In this document: piece by piece, positions 26,958-34,720 of the stretch
Position numbering within the stretch: position 1 is the first letter of the stretch
Layout: each line of letters opens with the position of its first letter
Assembly (NCBI RefSeq): GCF_003550065.1
Contig: NZ_QXDC01000004.1
Coordinates: 744,001 to 808,000, forward strand
DNA length: 64,000 nt
Source of the DNA: Hephaestia caeni
Lineage (GTDB): Bacteria > Pseudomonadota > Alphaproteobacteria > Sphingomonadales > Sphingomonadaceae
Direction of reading: 5' to 3'
Position numbers and translations under genes: made by a program
Notes under the pieces: model-generated
What the model saw: the letters and a program-made list of their open reading frames with translations, nothing else
The model's database searches: none
What the model was told of the DNA's origin: nothing

Positions 26958-27620
26958 ATGACACCTCCGACCTCACGCCCGCTCCAGCCCGATCCGCACG
27001 GCTTCAAGCGTCGTGGCGTCCTGTTCGTCCTGTCATCGCCCTCGGGCGCGGGCAAATCGACGATCGCGCGCAAGCTGCTCGCCGCGCATCCCGAACTGGG
27101 CGTGTCGGTATCGGCGACGACGCGGCCGATCCGCCCCGGCGAGGAGGACGGCAAGGATTATCATTTCGTCGATCTCGAACAATTCCGGCGCATGACCGCC
27201 GAGGGCGAGTTCCTCGAATGGGCACACGTTTTCGGCCATCGCTACGGCACGCCGCGCGCGCCGGTCGAGAAGATGCTCGCCGAGGGCAAGGACGTGCTGT
27301 TCGACATCGACTGGCAGGGCGCGCAGCAATTGTTCCAGATCGCGGGCGGCGACGTGGTGCGCACCTTCATCCTGCCGCCGTCGATGGAGGAACTGCACCA
27401 GCGGCTGCTCAAGCGTGCGACCGACACGATCGAGGTGATCGATGCGCGAATGCAGCGCGCCGCCAACGAAGTGAGCCACTGGGACGGCTACGAATACGTG
27501 CTCGTCAACGACGATGTCGAGGAATGCTTCAGCAGCGTTTGCACGATCCTCGAGGCCGAACGGCTCAAGCGCTCGCGGCAAACGGGGCTGATCGGGTTCA
27601 TCCGCAAGCTAATCAAATAG
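26958..27620 (+). CDS. gmk: Guanylate kinase
   Basis: Phosphorylates GMP to GDP with ATP. It has 220 residues from the ATG at 26958. The P-loop SSPSGAGKST lies at about residues 26-35, and the family stretches VSATTRPIRPGEEDGKDYHF, FLEWAHVFGHRYGTPRAPVE, DIDWQGAQQLF and RMQRAANEVSHWDGYEYV follow. An in-frame ATG at 26904 with GGGAAAG nearby would add an 18-residue Arg-rich extension that does not fit the family, so the shorter start is preferred though it lacks an obvious ribosome-binding site. It is divergent from the preceding hypothetical gene. Confidence 0.94.
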   Translation: MTPPTSRPLQPDPHGFKRRGVLFVLSSPSGAGKSTIARKLLAAHPELGVSVSATTRPIRPGEEDGKDYHFVDLEQFRRMTAEGEFLEWAHVFGHRYGTPRAPVEKMLAEGKDVLFDIDWQGAQQLFQIAGGDVVRTFILPPSMEELHQRLLKRATDTIEVIDARMQRAANEVSHWDGYEYVLVNDDVEECFSSVCTILEAERLKRSRQTGLIGFIRKLIK

Positions 27621-27870
27621 GGCGTCGGTTCGGCCATCGCGCGGCGCCGATCGAAGGCTCGCCCGAGGCGCGGAAGGTTACAAAGGTTACACTAGGTTCC
27701 CCCCTGTTTCGCCTTCCCCTGCGCATCGTGCGCACCGGGCACGACGGTTCGGACGGCAAAGCGCCGACGCGGATGGGATCGACCGATTCAAAGAGCAACG
27801 GGGATCATGACATGATTCTGGGATTGTAGGGCAGCGAAAAGAACAAATAGGGAATCTTTCGAAGGCGCGT

Positions 27871-28060
27871 GAAGAAGAAGAATTGGTTCGCGCGGAGGCG
27901 CGGAGACGCGGAGAGTCGACGTGCTTTTTCGTCCGTCTCGCGTCAGCGAGACCGTGAAGTTCGAGGTTGCCGGGAAATGATTGGCCGCTGGCGCGGGCGA
28001 CGGCACCCACGAACGATACACCTCCGCGTCTCCGCGCCTCCGCGTGAATCAATCTTCTTC
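27871..28060. repeat. Inverted repeat pair, 23-bp perfect core
   Basis: The sequence CGCGGAGGCGCGGAGACGCGGAG (split: CGCGGAGGCG + CGGAGACGCGGAG) at 27891-27913 occurs as its exact reverse complement at 28022-28044, 108 bases apart. The similarity extends outwards on both sides (GAAGAAG...TTGGTTCG on the left, ...TGAATCAATCTTCTTC on the right), giving arms of about 40 bp. A smaller hairpin TCTCGC-GTCA-GCGAGA sits inside. The layout is MITE-like. The motif is one I recall as dispersed in sphingomonad genomes, but copy number cannot be checked here. Confidence 0.75.
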
Positions 28061-28077
28061 GAGCCTGGCGATTGTGG

Positions 28078-28110
28078 CCCTGGACTCCCGCTTTCGCGGG
28101 AAAACAGGAT
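28078..28110. repeat. REP-like hairpin
   Basis: CCTGGACTCCCGCTTTCGCGGGAAAACAGG around 28079-28108 contains the stem CCCGC-TTT-GCGGG and resembles the other REP-like elements in the window. It directly precedes the end of the ATP12 gene and may terminate that leftward operon. Confidence 0.5.
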
Positions 28111-28118
28111 GCGATCCG

Positions 28119-28799
28119 CTAGCGCAGCAACGTCAGGAAGCGCGCGCCGGCGTCGAAATCGGCGCGGTGGGCGGCGCGGGCGCGTGTAGCGAGATCGTCT
28201 TCGCCCCATTGTTCGGCCTGCCACGCCTCGTCGACGTGCGCCGCCGCCCATACCATATCGGCGTCTGCAGCGCCCTCAAACAAGGCGAGCGCGGCGATGA
28301 GCGAGCCCGTTGTGGTGACGATCGGCGATAGCCCGGCGATTTCGAACGGCGTCCGCGCCGCGACCGCATCGGCGAGGCGCGCGATCGTCGCCGCGGGCTG
28401 GGGGCGGTGGATGACGCCGGTGGCGATCTCGACATGCACGTCGTACCGCCGCCGCGCCCAATCGAGCAGCGGATCCCACGACGCGGCCTGCCGCGCGACC
28501 AGATCGGGGGGCGATTCGGCGCGATAGCAGAGCAGATCGCTCTCGCCGTAGCGCGCCAACCCGGCGGCAAAGGACGCGGGATCGGCGGCGACGCGATCGA
28601 TCGCGGCGTTGGCGAGCCCGGTAAGCGGCATCGCGCGCGGATCGACCGTCTCGCTGACGCCGCGCCATTCGTCGGCCACCGCCTCGGCGAGCGCGGGGGT
28701 GGGCAGCACCAGCGGCGCGCGGCCCGGCGTACGGATCGGGCGACCGTCGAGCCGGATGCCGCCATCCTCGACGGTGACATGCTTCCAGAAGCGTTTCAT
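28119..28799 (-). CDS. ATP12 family F1-ATPase assembly chaperone
   Basis: Alphaproteobacterial homologue of mitochondrial Atp12, which binds the F1 alpha subunit during assembly. It has 226 residues. The family hallmarks are the N-terminal KRFWKHVTVEDGGIRLDGRPIRTP (seen as FWKHVTVEDGG and LDGRPIRTPGR), AEAVADEWRG, PLTGLANAAIDRV, SDLLCYRAESPPDLVARQ and WDPLLDWA. The start at 28799 overlaps the stop of the upstream membrane-protein gene by 4 bp. It is the last gene of a five-gene leftward operon, ending at a REP-like hairpin. Confidence 0.93.
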   Translation of the reverse strand: MKRFWKHVTVEDGGIRLDGRPIRTPGRAPLVLPTPALAEAVADEWRGVSETVDPRAMPLTGLANAAIDRVAADPASFAAGLARYGESDLLCYRAESPPDLVARQAASWDPLLDWARRRYDVHVEIATGVIHRPQPAATIARLADAVAARTPFEIAGLSPIVTTTGSLIAALALFEGAADADMVWAAAHVDEAWQAEQWGEDDLATRARAAHRADFDAGARFLTLLR

Positions 28800-29023
28800 T
28801 CTTCGGGCGGGCTGCGCCAGCGATGCGCGAGCGCGCGCGGCACCGTCGCGATCATGTAGAGCGCGGCGAGGACGATGCCGACGCCGATCGCCTTGTCGGG
28901 CCAGTCTTGCGCGCGCGCGATCAGCACCACGCCGAACACCGCGCCCACAGCACCCGCGATGCGCGTCGCCGTCATCGCGAAATAACGGTTGCGGGCGATT
29001 CGGGGATCGACCGGCTGGGTCAT
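28796..29023 (-). CDS. Small hypothetical membrane protein
   Basis: A 75-residue protein with two predicted membrane helices (about 18-36 IAGAVGAVFGVVLIA and 43-62 AIGVGIVLAALYMIATVPRAL). The start is hydrophilic (MTQPVDPRIARNRYF). It overlaps the HAD gene upstream and the ATP12 gene downstream by 4 bp each (ATGA), so it is almost certainly translated as part of the operon. Sphingomonad genomes often have a small membrane ORF at this position in front of ATP12 as I recall. Function unknown. Confidence 0.72.
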   Translation of the reverse strand: MTQPVDPRIARNRYFAMTATRIAGAVGAVFGVVLIARAQDWPDKAIGVGIVLAALYMIATVPRALAHRWRSPPEE

Positions 29024-29679
29024 GCCGCCTCCATACAAAGCGGCAGATGCGCCGCACTCTCCGCGATCGCATGCGCGCCCGCGGCGGTCAGCTCGTCGCG
29101 CGCGTGATAGCCCCAGGCAACGCCCACCGCCCGCGTGCCCGCGGCGCGCGCCATCGCCATGTCGAAGCTGGTATCGCCGATCATCACACTGGTCTCGGGC
29201 GCGGCGCCGGCTTCGGCGATCGCCGCCTCGATCATCGACGGGTGCGGCTTGGACGGGTGGCGATCGGCGGTTTGCAGCGTGACAAAGCGCGCCGACAGAC
29301 CGTGCGCGGCAAGGATGTACCCGAGCCCGCGATCGGATTTTCCGGTCGCGACGCCGAGCAGCCAGCCATCGGCGTCGAGCGTGCCGAGCATGTCGGCGAC
29401 GCCGTCGAACAGCGGCTCGTCGGCGAGCCCGCCGGTGATGCGCATCGAGGAGAATATCTGCTTGTAGGTATCGGCGAGGCGAGCGTGATCGTCGGCCTGC
29501 GCTTCGGGAAGCAGCATCCGCATCGCCTCGACCAGGCTCAGCCCGACGATGCGGCGGATCGCGATGCGCGGGGGCGGCTCGATGCGGTGCGCGGTGAATG
29601 CTTCCTCCACCGCGCGGCAGATATTGGCCTGGCTGTCGACGAGCGTGCCGTCGCAATCGAAGATCGCGAGCCGGTGCAT
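29020..29679 (-). CDS. HAD family phosphatase, phosphoglycolate phosphatase-like
   Basis: A 219-residue haloacid dehalogenase-type hydrolase. Motif I DCDGTLVDS gives the nucleophile and acid Asp pair, motif II is VATGKSDRG, motif III the lysine of HPSKPHP and motif IV IGDTSFDMAMARAAG. A helical cap domain (about 16-85) is of the C1 type as in Gph and PGMB groups. It probably removes phosphate from phosphoglycolate or another sugar phosphate; the substrate cannot be fixed from sequence. Its start overlaps the RluC gene stop by ATGA. Confidence 0.9.
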   Translation of the reverse strand: MHRLAIFDCDGTLVDSQANICRAVEEAFTAHRIEPPPRIAIRRIVGLSLVEAMRMLLPEAQADDHARLADTYKQIFSSMRITGGLADEPLFDGVADMLGTLDADGWLLGVATGKSDRGLGYILAAHGLSARFVTLQTADRHPSKPHPSMIEAAIAEAGAAPETSVMIGDTSFDMAMARAAGTRAVGVAWGYHARDELTAAGAHAIAESAAHLPLCMEAA

Positions 29680-30764
29680 CAGCCGCGCCGGCGGCCGCGC
29701 TCGCCCCGGCGTTCCTTGCGGGCCTGCTTGGCGTGCGCCTTGGCCTGCGCCTTCTTGACCGCACGGCTGGGCGGCGCATCCTCGGCGAGCCGCAACGCAT
29801 CACCCAGCGCGGGGTCGAAGCCGAGCAGCCCCATGCTCTCGTCGAAATGCGCCGGCAAGGACGCGGTGACGTCGACCTGCCCGCCATCGGGATGGTCGAT
29901 ACGGATACGCCGCGCGTGGAGGTGCATCTTGCGGCTGACGCCCCCAGTGAGGAACGCCGCCTGCCCGCCATATTTGCCGTCGCCGACGATCGGATGGCCG
30001 ATCGCCGCCATGTGAACGCGCAACTGGTGCGTGCGCCCGGTGAAGGGCTGAAGTTCGACCCAGGCGGCGCGATTGCCCGCGCGTTCGATCACGCGGTAAC
30101 GGCTGCGCGCGATCTGGCCGTTTTCCTCATCGACGTGCATCTTCTCGCCGCCGGTTCCCGGCTGCTTGGCGAGCGGCAGATCGACGATGCCGTCCTCGAT
30201 CCCCGGCACGCCGACGACGAGCGCCCAATAGACCTTGCGCGCGGCGCGCCCCGAAAAGCTCTTGGCGAAGAACGCGGCGGCGCGCGCCGTGCGCGCCAGC
30301 AGCAGCGCGCCGCTGGTATCCTTGTCGAGACGGTGGACGAGCTTGGGGCGGTTTTCGGCGTCGAACTGGAGCGCGTCAAGCAGGCCGTCGACATGATCGT
30401 GCGTCTTGGTGCCGCCCTGCGTCGCCAGCCCCGGCGGCTTGTTGATGACGATCGCCTGCGCATCGCGGTGGATCACCATCGCTTGCGCGAATTCGATCTG
30501 ATCGTCGCTGAGCGGGGGACGCTCGCGCTTGGGCTTGGCAGTTGTTTTGGCGGGCTCGAGCGGGGGCACGCGGAGCGTTTGCCCCGCCTGCAACCGATCA
30601 CCCGGCGTCGCGCGGTTGCCGTCCACCCGAAGCTGGCCGGTGCGTGCCCATTTGGCGACGACGGTATAGGTCGCCTCGGCCATATGGCGCTTGAACCAGC
30701 GATCGAGGCGGATGCCGTCGTCATCGGCCGATACCTTGAACTGACGGACCTCGTCGGCGCTCAT
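29679..30764 (-). CDS. RluA-family pseudouridine synthase, RluC-like
   Basis: Converts uridines in 23S rRNA to pseudouridine (family). It has 361 residues. An N-terminal S4 RNA-binding domain (GIRLDRWFKRHMAEATYTVV and RVDGNRATPGDRLQAGQ) precedes the catalytic domain with the HRLDKDTSG motif containing the nucleophilic Asp, followed by PFTGRTHQLRVHMAAIGHPIVGD. A Lys/Arg-rich tail of about 30 residues (KKAQAKAHAKQARKERRGER) extends beyond the typical length and may bind RNA. The N-terminal four bases overlap crcB. The target uridines (955/2504/2580 for E. coli RluC) are inferred. Confidence 0.9.
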   Translation of the reverse strand: MSADEVRQFKVSADDDGIRLDRWFKRHMAEATYTVVAKWARTGQLRVDGNRATPGDRLQAGQTLRVPPLEPAKTTAKPKRERPPLSDDQIEFAQAMVIHRDAQAIVINKPPGLATQGGTKTHDHVDGLLDALQFDAENRPKLVHRLDKDTSGALLLARTARAAAFFAKSFSGRAARKVYWALVVGVPGIEDGIVDLPLAKQPGTGGEKMHVDEENGQIARSRYRVIERAGNRAAWVELQPFTGRTHQLRVHMAAIGHPIVGDGKYGGQAAFLTGGVSRKMHLHARRIRIDHPDGGQVDVTASLPAHFDESMGLLGFDPALGDALRLAEDAPPSRAVKKAQAKAHAKQARKERRGERGRRRG

Positions 30765-31138
30765 GCCGCCACCCGCGCTAGCGCGAGCCCCCCGAACAGC
30801 GCCAGCACCGAACCGATCACCGAGATGAGCACATAGCCGAGCGCCACGCCCCAATCGCCGCGCTCGATCATCGTCGCGACGTCGAGCGAGAAGGACGAAA
30901 AGGTGGTGAAGCCGCCGAGAATGCCGACACCGACGAACAGCCGGAAACTCTCGTGGCCGACTGATTGGCGCATCAGGAATCCCGCCAGCAGCCCCATGAC
31001 GAAGCCGCCGACGAGGTTGACCGTCAGGATACCCCACGGATAGCCCGGCCCGAGCGCGTGCAGCGTCCACTTGCCGACGAGATGGCGCGCACCGGCGCCG
31101 ATCGCGCCGCCGATCATGACGAGGAGGAGTGCGAACAT
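30761..31138 (-). CDS. crcB: CrcB-type fluoride channel
   Basis: Fluc/CrcB fluoride exporter, a dual-topology four-helix membrane channel. It has 125 residues, the normal size. Diagnostic stretches are GGAIGAGARHLVG, GILTVNLVGGFVMGLL (with the Asn lining the pore) and GILGGFTTFSSFSLD, which contains the phenylalanine and sodium-site region. It is the first gene of the operon crcB-rluC-HAD-small membrane protein-ATP12 with 4-bp overlaps. No fluoride riboswitch was recognised in the 42-bp space upstream. Confidence 0.95.
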   Translation of the reverse strand: MFALLLVMIGGAIGAGARHLVGKWTLHALGPGYPWGILTVNLVGGFVMGLLAGFLMRQSVGHESFRLFVGVGILGGFTTFSSFSLDVATMIERGDWGVALGYVLISVIGSVLALFGGLALARVAA

Positions 31139-31180
31139 CCCATGCGCGTTAGCGCAGGTGGCTGCCTGTGAGAAGCGTGG

Positions 31181-31906
31181 TCAATCGGCGGCGTTGACGA
31201 CGAGATCGATCACGCTGCCCCCTTGCGCCCGCGGCCGCACGATGACCGCATAGGCGGCGGCATCGCGATCCCGCGTGCCGTGGAGCGTATTCATATCGTC
31301 GTCCGCACGGTGTTCGGCAGAAAAGCCGCTTGCGCTGGCGTGCGCATAATAGAAATCGATCGCGCCCTTGACCGGCATTGCGGTGACGAAGCGCGCCGCC
31401 CGCAAAGCGCACTGCCCCTCGTCGGTTCCCGCCGCGACGAGCACGCGCGCATCGCGGGGCAACGGCAGCGCGGCGGGCATCCGCGCGGCCCAGCGCGCCG
31501 AATAGCGCAGCGTCGCCGCGCAGACGCGAGTGCGCGGATCGCGCCCGGCGGCGGCGAGCGCGCCGAGCGTACGCGCCTGGCGTGCGATCGTGCATTCAGC
31601 GCAGTCCCCGCCCGGCTCCGGGGCATGAACCGAGGGCGCGGCGGGCGGCGCGATCGGCGCGATGTCGACCGGCGGCAGGCCGCCCGACGGCGGACGATCC
31701 GGCGGGCGCAAGGCATCGCCGTTCGCCTGTTGGCCGAGATCGGGATCGACGAGGATCGGATCGGCGAGCGCGTCGGCAAGCGCGGGATCGAGCGTCGGCG
31801 CGCTGGTCGAATCGCGCTGGCTGCGCGGCGCCTCGCTGCCGCAGGCGGCGAGTGCGAGCGCCGTGATCGTTCCGGCGGCAATGATTCTGATCGGCGCGCG
31901 CGGCAC
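31181..31906 (-). CDS. Hypothetical lipoprotein
   Basis: A 241-residue protein with a lipoprotein signal and lipobox LAAC (ALALAAC) from a GTG start at 31906, preceded by AGGA at a suitable distance; an in-frame GTG at 31924 is the alternative. A Pro/Asp/Ala-rich linker of about 75 residues is followed by a compact domain with paired cysteines (CAECTIARQ, RTRVCAATLRYSARWAA, DEGQCALRAARFVTAMPV) and ends with GSVIDLVVNAAD. It may be an outer-membrane-attached protein; no family is assigned. Transcribed leftward, as are crcB and its operon, with a 42-bp gap. Confidence 0.7.
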   Translation of the reverse strand: MPRAPIRIIAAGTITALALAACGSEAPRSQRDSTSAPTLDPALADALADPILVDPDLGQQANGDALRPPDRPPSGGLPPVDIAPIAPPAAPSVHAPEPGGDCAECTIARQARTLGALAAAGRDPRTRVCAATLRYSARWAARMPAALPLPRDARVLVAAGTDEGQCALRAARFVTAMPVKGAIDFYYAHASASGFSAEHRADDDMNTLHGTRDRDAAAYAVIVRPRAQGGSVIDLVVNAAD

Positions 31907-32022
31907 GGCATCGTCCTGGCTCACGAAAAGACGGTAAATGACCTCGAAAGGTTTAAAGTCGGTTGATCGCGCGGCCACGCCTGCGCGCTTGCAACCATGC
32001 CGCGACCAACGCAGGATGCGCC

Positions 32023-32244
32023 ATGCTCAACATTCTTTCTTTCCTCGTCGGGCTCGTCGCGCTGGTGCTGGCGATCCCCGCGTTCGTGCCGCTGCTCGGC
32101 TGGATGAACTGGGGCGTACTGCTGATCGCGGTGCTGGGGTTCGGGCTCGGGGCGCTTTCATCGCGCAACGGCGGCCGCAACTTCAACCTGATCGTGATCC
32201 TCGTCTGTATCGTGCGGCTGTTCCTGGGCGGCGGCTTCATCTGA
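32023..32244 (+). CDS. Small hypothetical membrane protein
   Basis: A 73-residue protein with about three hydrophobic segments: ILSFLVGLVALVLAIPAFVPLLGW, quoted as SFLVGLVALVLAIPAFVP, then LLIAVLGFGLGAL and FNLIVILVCIVRLFLGGG. AGGATGCGCC upstream of the ATG is a plausible ribosome-binding site. The start TTG at 31963 that would lengthen it lies in the divergent promoter of the lipoprotein gene. No family is recognised. A terminator-like hairpin follows its stop at once. Confidence 0.65.
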   Translation: MLNILSFLVGLVALVLAIPAFVPLLGWMNWGVLLIAVLGFGLGALSSRNGGRNFNLIVILVCIVRLFLGGGFI

Positions 32245-32252
32245 CGAAAAAA

Positions 32253-32276
32253 GAGGCCCGGCCGAAGCCGGACCTC
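32253..32276 (+). terminator. Intrinsic terminator-like hairpin
   Basis: Stem GAGGCCCGGC / GCCGGACCTC (one G-T pair) with loop CGAA, placed 8 bases after the stop of the small membrane protein and followed by CCTCCTTTCG. The preceding run GAAAAAAG would supply the T-tract for transcription from the opposite strand. Confidence 0.6.
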
Positions 32277-32299
32277 CCTCCTTTCGTGTGTCTGCTGGA

Positions 32300-32402
32300 T
32301 CAGCGGCACCGGCCCTCTCCCCCACCCCACCTCCCAGTGAGCATAATGTCTTGGGTGGTGGGGTGGGGGAGAGGGCCGGTCCCGCCTCCACGTTAGTGGA
32401 TC
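32300..32402. repeat. ~100-bp hyphenated palindrome, copy 1
   Basis: Arms at 32308-32336 and 32352-32380 are reverse complements over 29 bp with one mismatch (ACCGGCCCTCTCCCCCACCC...; loop GTGAGCATAATGTCT). A small 3' hairpin TCCACGTTAGTGGA (32387-32400) and TGGATCAG on both edges complete the element. A related copy lies at about 59674-59773 with the same order of parts. Confidence 0.75.
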
Positions 32403-32407
32403 AGACG

Positions 32408-33007
32408 CTAACGGCAGATCACCTGGCCGCGATCGATCTCGTTGCCGAGCAACGCGCCCGCGCCGGCGCCAATCAGTGTGCCGAGCAACTGCGACCCGCC
32501 GTCGGTGACGAGATTGCCGATCACACCGCCGGCGAGCCCGCCGATGATCAGCCCGGTCGTCCCGTCCGACCGGCGGCAGTAATAGCGCCCGTTGCCGCCG
32601 CGATAGATGCGGTCGGCGCGCGTCAGCCGGCGCGGCTGATAATAGCGCCCGTCGCGATAATAGCGGTCGGCATAATAATGGTTGTAGCCGGGCTCGTAGC
32701 GGTTCCAGTCGTATCTGCGATAGCGCCGCCAGTCGCGCATGTCCTTGCGGCGTTCGCGCTGCGCCTTGCGGATATCCTTGCTGCGCTCATGCTGTGCCTT
32801 TCGCATGTCCTTGCGATAGTCGCGCTGCGCCTTGCGCACGTCCTTGCGCGAATCGGCCCGGCGCAGATCACGGCGATAGTCGTGATTGGCGTCGCGCACG
32901 TCGTGGCGATATTCGCGATCGATCTGGTACGGGCTTCGCTGGGCGGCGGCCGGCGCCGCCGACAACGTGACGGCAAGCGCGGTCGCGGCGAGAATCGGGA
33001 TACGCAT
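32408..33007 (-). CDS. Glycine-zipper 2TM protein with Arg/Lys-rich repeat region
   Basis: A 199-residue exported protein (signal peptide RIPILAATALAVTLSAAPAAAQ). Residues about 25-110 consist of imperfect 8-12-residue units such as RKDVRKAQRDYRKDM, RKAQHERSKDIRKAQRE and RRKDMRDWRRYRRYDWNR. The C-terminal third has RYYCRRSDGTTGLIIGGLAGGVIGNLVTDGG and GTLIGAGAGALLGNEIDRGQ, the glycine-zipper (17-kDa surface antigen-like) module. The last third closely resembles the protein encoded at 33545-33937, so they are paralogues. Role probably in the envelope. Confidence 0.82.
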   Translation of the reverse strand: MRIPILAATALAVTLSAAPAAAQRSPYQIDREYRHDVRDANHDYRRDLRRADSRKDVRKAQRDYRKDMRKAQHERSKDIRKAQRERRKDMRDWRRYRRYDWNRYEPGYNHYYADRYYRDGRYYQPRRLTRADRIYRGGNGRYYCRRSDGTTGLIIGGLAGGVIGNLVTDGGSQLLGTLIGAGAGALLGNEIDRGQVICR

Positions 33008-33119
33008 GGTTCAACTCCTTCGTCTCTACACGACAACAAGACGCAGACCCTAAACCATGCGATGTGAACCGAAGAAACACCTGTCGTTCACCGCCCCGAA
33101 AGCAGTGATCGATCGTCGC

Positions 33120-33554
33120 TCAACCGCCATTCAACTGATAATCGAGCGAAATTTCGGCGTTGAGCACCTTGGAGATCGGGCAGTTCTTCTCCGCGCCTCG
33201 GGCGATCTCGGCGAAGCGAGCTTCGTCGATCCCCGGCACGCTGGCCTTGAGCGTCAGATCCGAGCGGGTGACCTTGAAGCCGTCGCCGTCCTTGTCGAGC
33301 GCGACCTTCGCGGTCGTCTCGAGCGTGCCATCGGCGAAGCCCGCTTTCGCCAGCCCGAAGCTCAGCGCCATCGTGAAGCATGACGCATGCGCCGCGGCGA
33401 TCAGCTCTTCGGGGTTGGTGCCAGGTTCCTCCTCGAACCGGGTGGTGAAGCCGTACGGCTGATCGGCGAGCACGCCCGACCCCGTCGAGACATGGCCCTT
33501 GCCGTCCTTGCCCAGCCCTTCGTAACGCGCCGAGGCGCGACGCGTTATCGACAT
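33120..33554 (-). CDS. OsmC family peroxiredoxin-like protein
   Basis: A 144-residue OsmC/Ohr-type hydroperoxide reductase. N-terminal ITRRASARYEGLGKDGKG leads to GTNPEELIAAAHASCFTMAL, where the first cysteine of the catalytic pair is in HASCF, and KNCPISKVLN supplies the second. So detoxification of organic or hydrogen peroxides in the cytoplasm is likely. GGGAGACG is upstream of the ATG at 33554. The ATG overlaps the stop region of the upstream glycine-zipper gene (10 bp), pointing to coupling. Confidence 0.93.
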   Translation of the reverse strand: MSITRRASARYEGLGKDGKGHVSTGSGVLADQPYGFTTRFEEEPGTNPEELIAAAHASCFTMALSFGLAKAGFADGTLETTAKVALDKDGDGFKVTRSDLTLKASVPGIDEARFAEIARGAEKNCPISKVLNAEISLDYQLNGG

Positions 33555-33937
33555 TTCGCGTCTCCCTTGTCGATCGCCTGGCCGACGAGCGCGCCCGCAC
33601 CCGCGCCGAGCAGCGTGCCCAGCAGGCCCGAGCCGCCCGGCGCGATGACGTTGCCGAGCACGCCGCCACCGAGCGCGCCGACGATCAGGCCGGTCGTGCC
33701 GTCGTCGCGCTTGCAATAATAGCGGCCGTCGGAGCCGCGATAGACGCGGTCCTCGCGGCTCAGCCGGCGTTCGCGATAGCGGCTGTCGTTGCGATAATGG
33801 CGATAGGCATCGTAATTGCCCTGGGGGGCCTGGTTGTAATAGCCGGGGCCATAACGACTGTCATTGCCGTAGCCTTCGGCGCAGGCGCCAAGCGACAGCA
33901 GCGATACCGCACCGAGCGCGATCCAGATCGGCTTCAT
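33545..33937 (-). CDS. Glycine-zipper 2TM lipoprotein
   Basis: A 130-residue protein with a lipoprotein signal and lipobox LGAC (SLGAC). A Tyr/Arg/Asn-rich region (DSRYGPGYYNQAPQGNYDAY) comes next, then RYYCKRDDGTTGLIVGALGGGVLGNVIAPGG and GTLLGAGAGALVGQAIDKGDAKC, the glycine-zipper 2TM module. The last 75 residues are very similar to the product of 32408-33007. The OsmC gene begins before its stop, so both are probably expressed together in stress. The outer-membrane location is inferred. Confidence 0.82.
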   Translation of the reverse strand: MKPIWIALGAVSLLSLGACAEGYGNDSRYGPGYYNQAPQGNYDAYRHYRNDSRYRERRLSREDRVYRGSDGRYYCKRDDGTTGLIVGALGGGVLGNVIAPGGSGLLGTLLGAGAGALVGQAIDKGDAKCR

Positions 33938-34389
33938 AGATAGTCCCTCCTGTTTGGCGTCCGGCGATCATGCCGACACCGGGTGACGAGCCGATGATCA
34001 ACGAGGCTCGATACGATAGCGAAACGCTTTCCGACCAATCGGGTTGCATCGCAAAGGGCACGAAACGCCCGATTCGCAAGAAGCTGTCGGCGCCCTGAAA
34101 GATCGTGTCCGGCAATGCACGATATCCACGTTATCCACAGGCTGGAACGCGTATTCCGCGCTTGGCGCGACTCGGGAAAGGTGACAGCATCCCCCCTGTA
34201 AGCGGATGAGATCGAGGTGAGAAATCATCAAGAGATCAGAAACTTACGGCTGAACCGATGCCCTGGTGCCGCAAGGAAACCGTGGCTCGGATCGGTCGGG
34301 ATGACACCATCGTGCAAGTCTTTTCGGATCGTCGCGCAAGCGATCATCCGCGGGCATCACGAAGGATGCATCCGACATCGTCTCCCTTA

Positions 34390-34720
34390 TGCCTTCGGGC
34401 ACAGGCGAGGCAGGCCGCGAACGGGCCGGGAATTGCGACCCCCTTTCACCGGGCGGGACGCGGATTTCGGAAACCGGCACGACCAGACGCGACGCAGGCG
34501 CGATTTCGATCGACCCGCGACGCGAGGCCGCCGAGGCCGAAACCGCGGCATGCCTTCGGGTATGCAGACGGGCGGCCTTGGTGACCGACCTGCGACACAA
34601 GCCCCCTTCGGGGAGCACGTGAAGCATGCCGCCGACCTTGATCGGGCGGCTGCCCTTCGGGGCCGGCCGGCTGAGCGAAGTCCGGCGACACGGAGGGGTC
34701 GACAGCGATGTCGGCCCCTC
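34390..34720 (+). ncRNA. Candidate structured RNA with UUCG hairpins
   Basis: On the + strand four stems with UUCG loops are visible: TGCC-TTCG-GGCA (34390-34401), GCATGCC-TTCG-GGTATGC (34548-34565), CCC-TTCG-GGG (34604-34613) and GCCC-TTCG-GGGC (34652-34663), ending at an intrinsic terminator (34693-34720). UUCG loops strongly stabilise RNA folds in high-GC bacteria. It does not match the RNase P, tmRNA, 6S or SRP core motifs I know. The 5' end is undefined; start given is the first hairpin. This is an inference from folding patterns only. Confidence 0.35.
34693..34720 (+). terminator. Strong intrinsic terminator
   Basis: An 11-bp stem GAGGGGTCGAC / GTCGGCCCCTC (one G-T pair) with loop AGCGAT, followed by TTTCGCG. 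No recognised protein gene precedes it on the + strand, which supports a non-coding transcript from the region upstream. Confidence 0.6.

Larger units (their letters stand above)
27621..28118. other. 498-bp gene-free region with palindromes
   Basis: Convergent gap between gmk and the ATP12 gene. I see no credible coding frame. It contains a pair of long inverted repeats (annotated separately) and a REP-like hairpin near 28090. The left half (27621-27870) holds no recognised element. Confidence 0.6.

Noticed and set aside
34121..34139. DnaA box TTATCCACA next to GATATCCACG as a possible replication origin
   Set aside because: Only one perfect box and one weak one were seen, with no AT-rich unwinding region and none of the usual neighbours such as dnaA or hemE.
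34390..34720. tmRNA or RNase P RNA as identity of the structured region
   Set aside because: The core motifs (tag-coding sequence, T-arm, GAGGAAAGTCCGG and ACAGAAA blocks) were not found.
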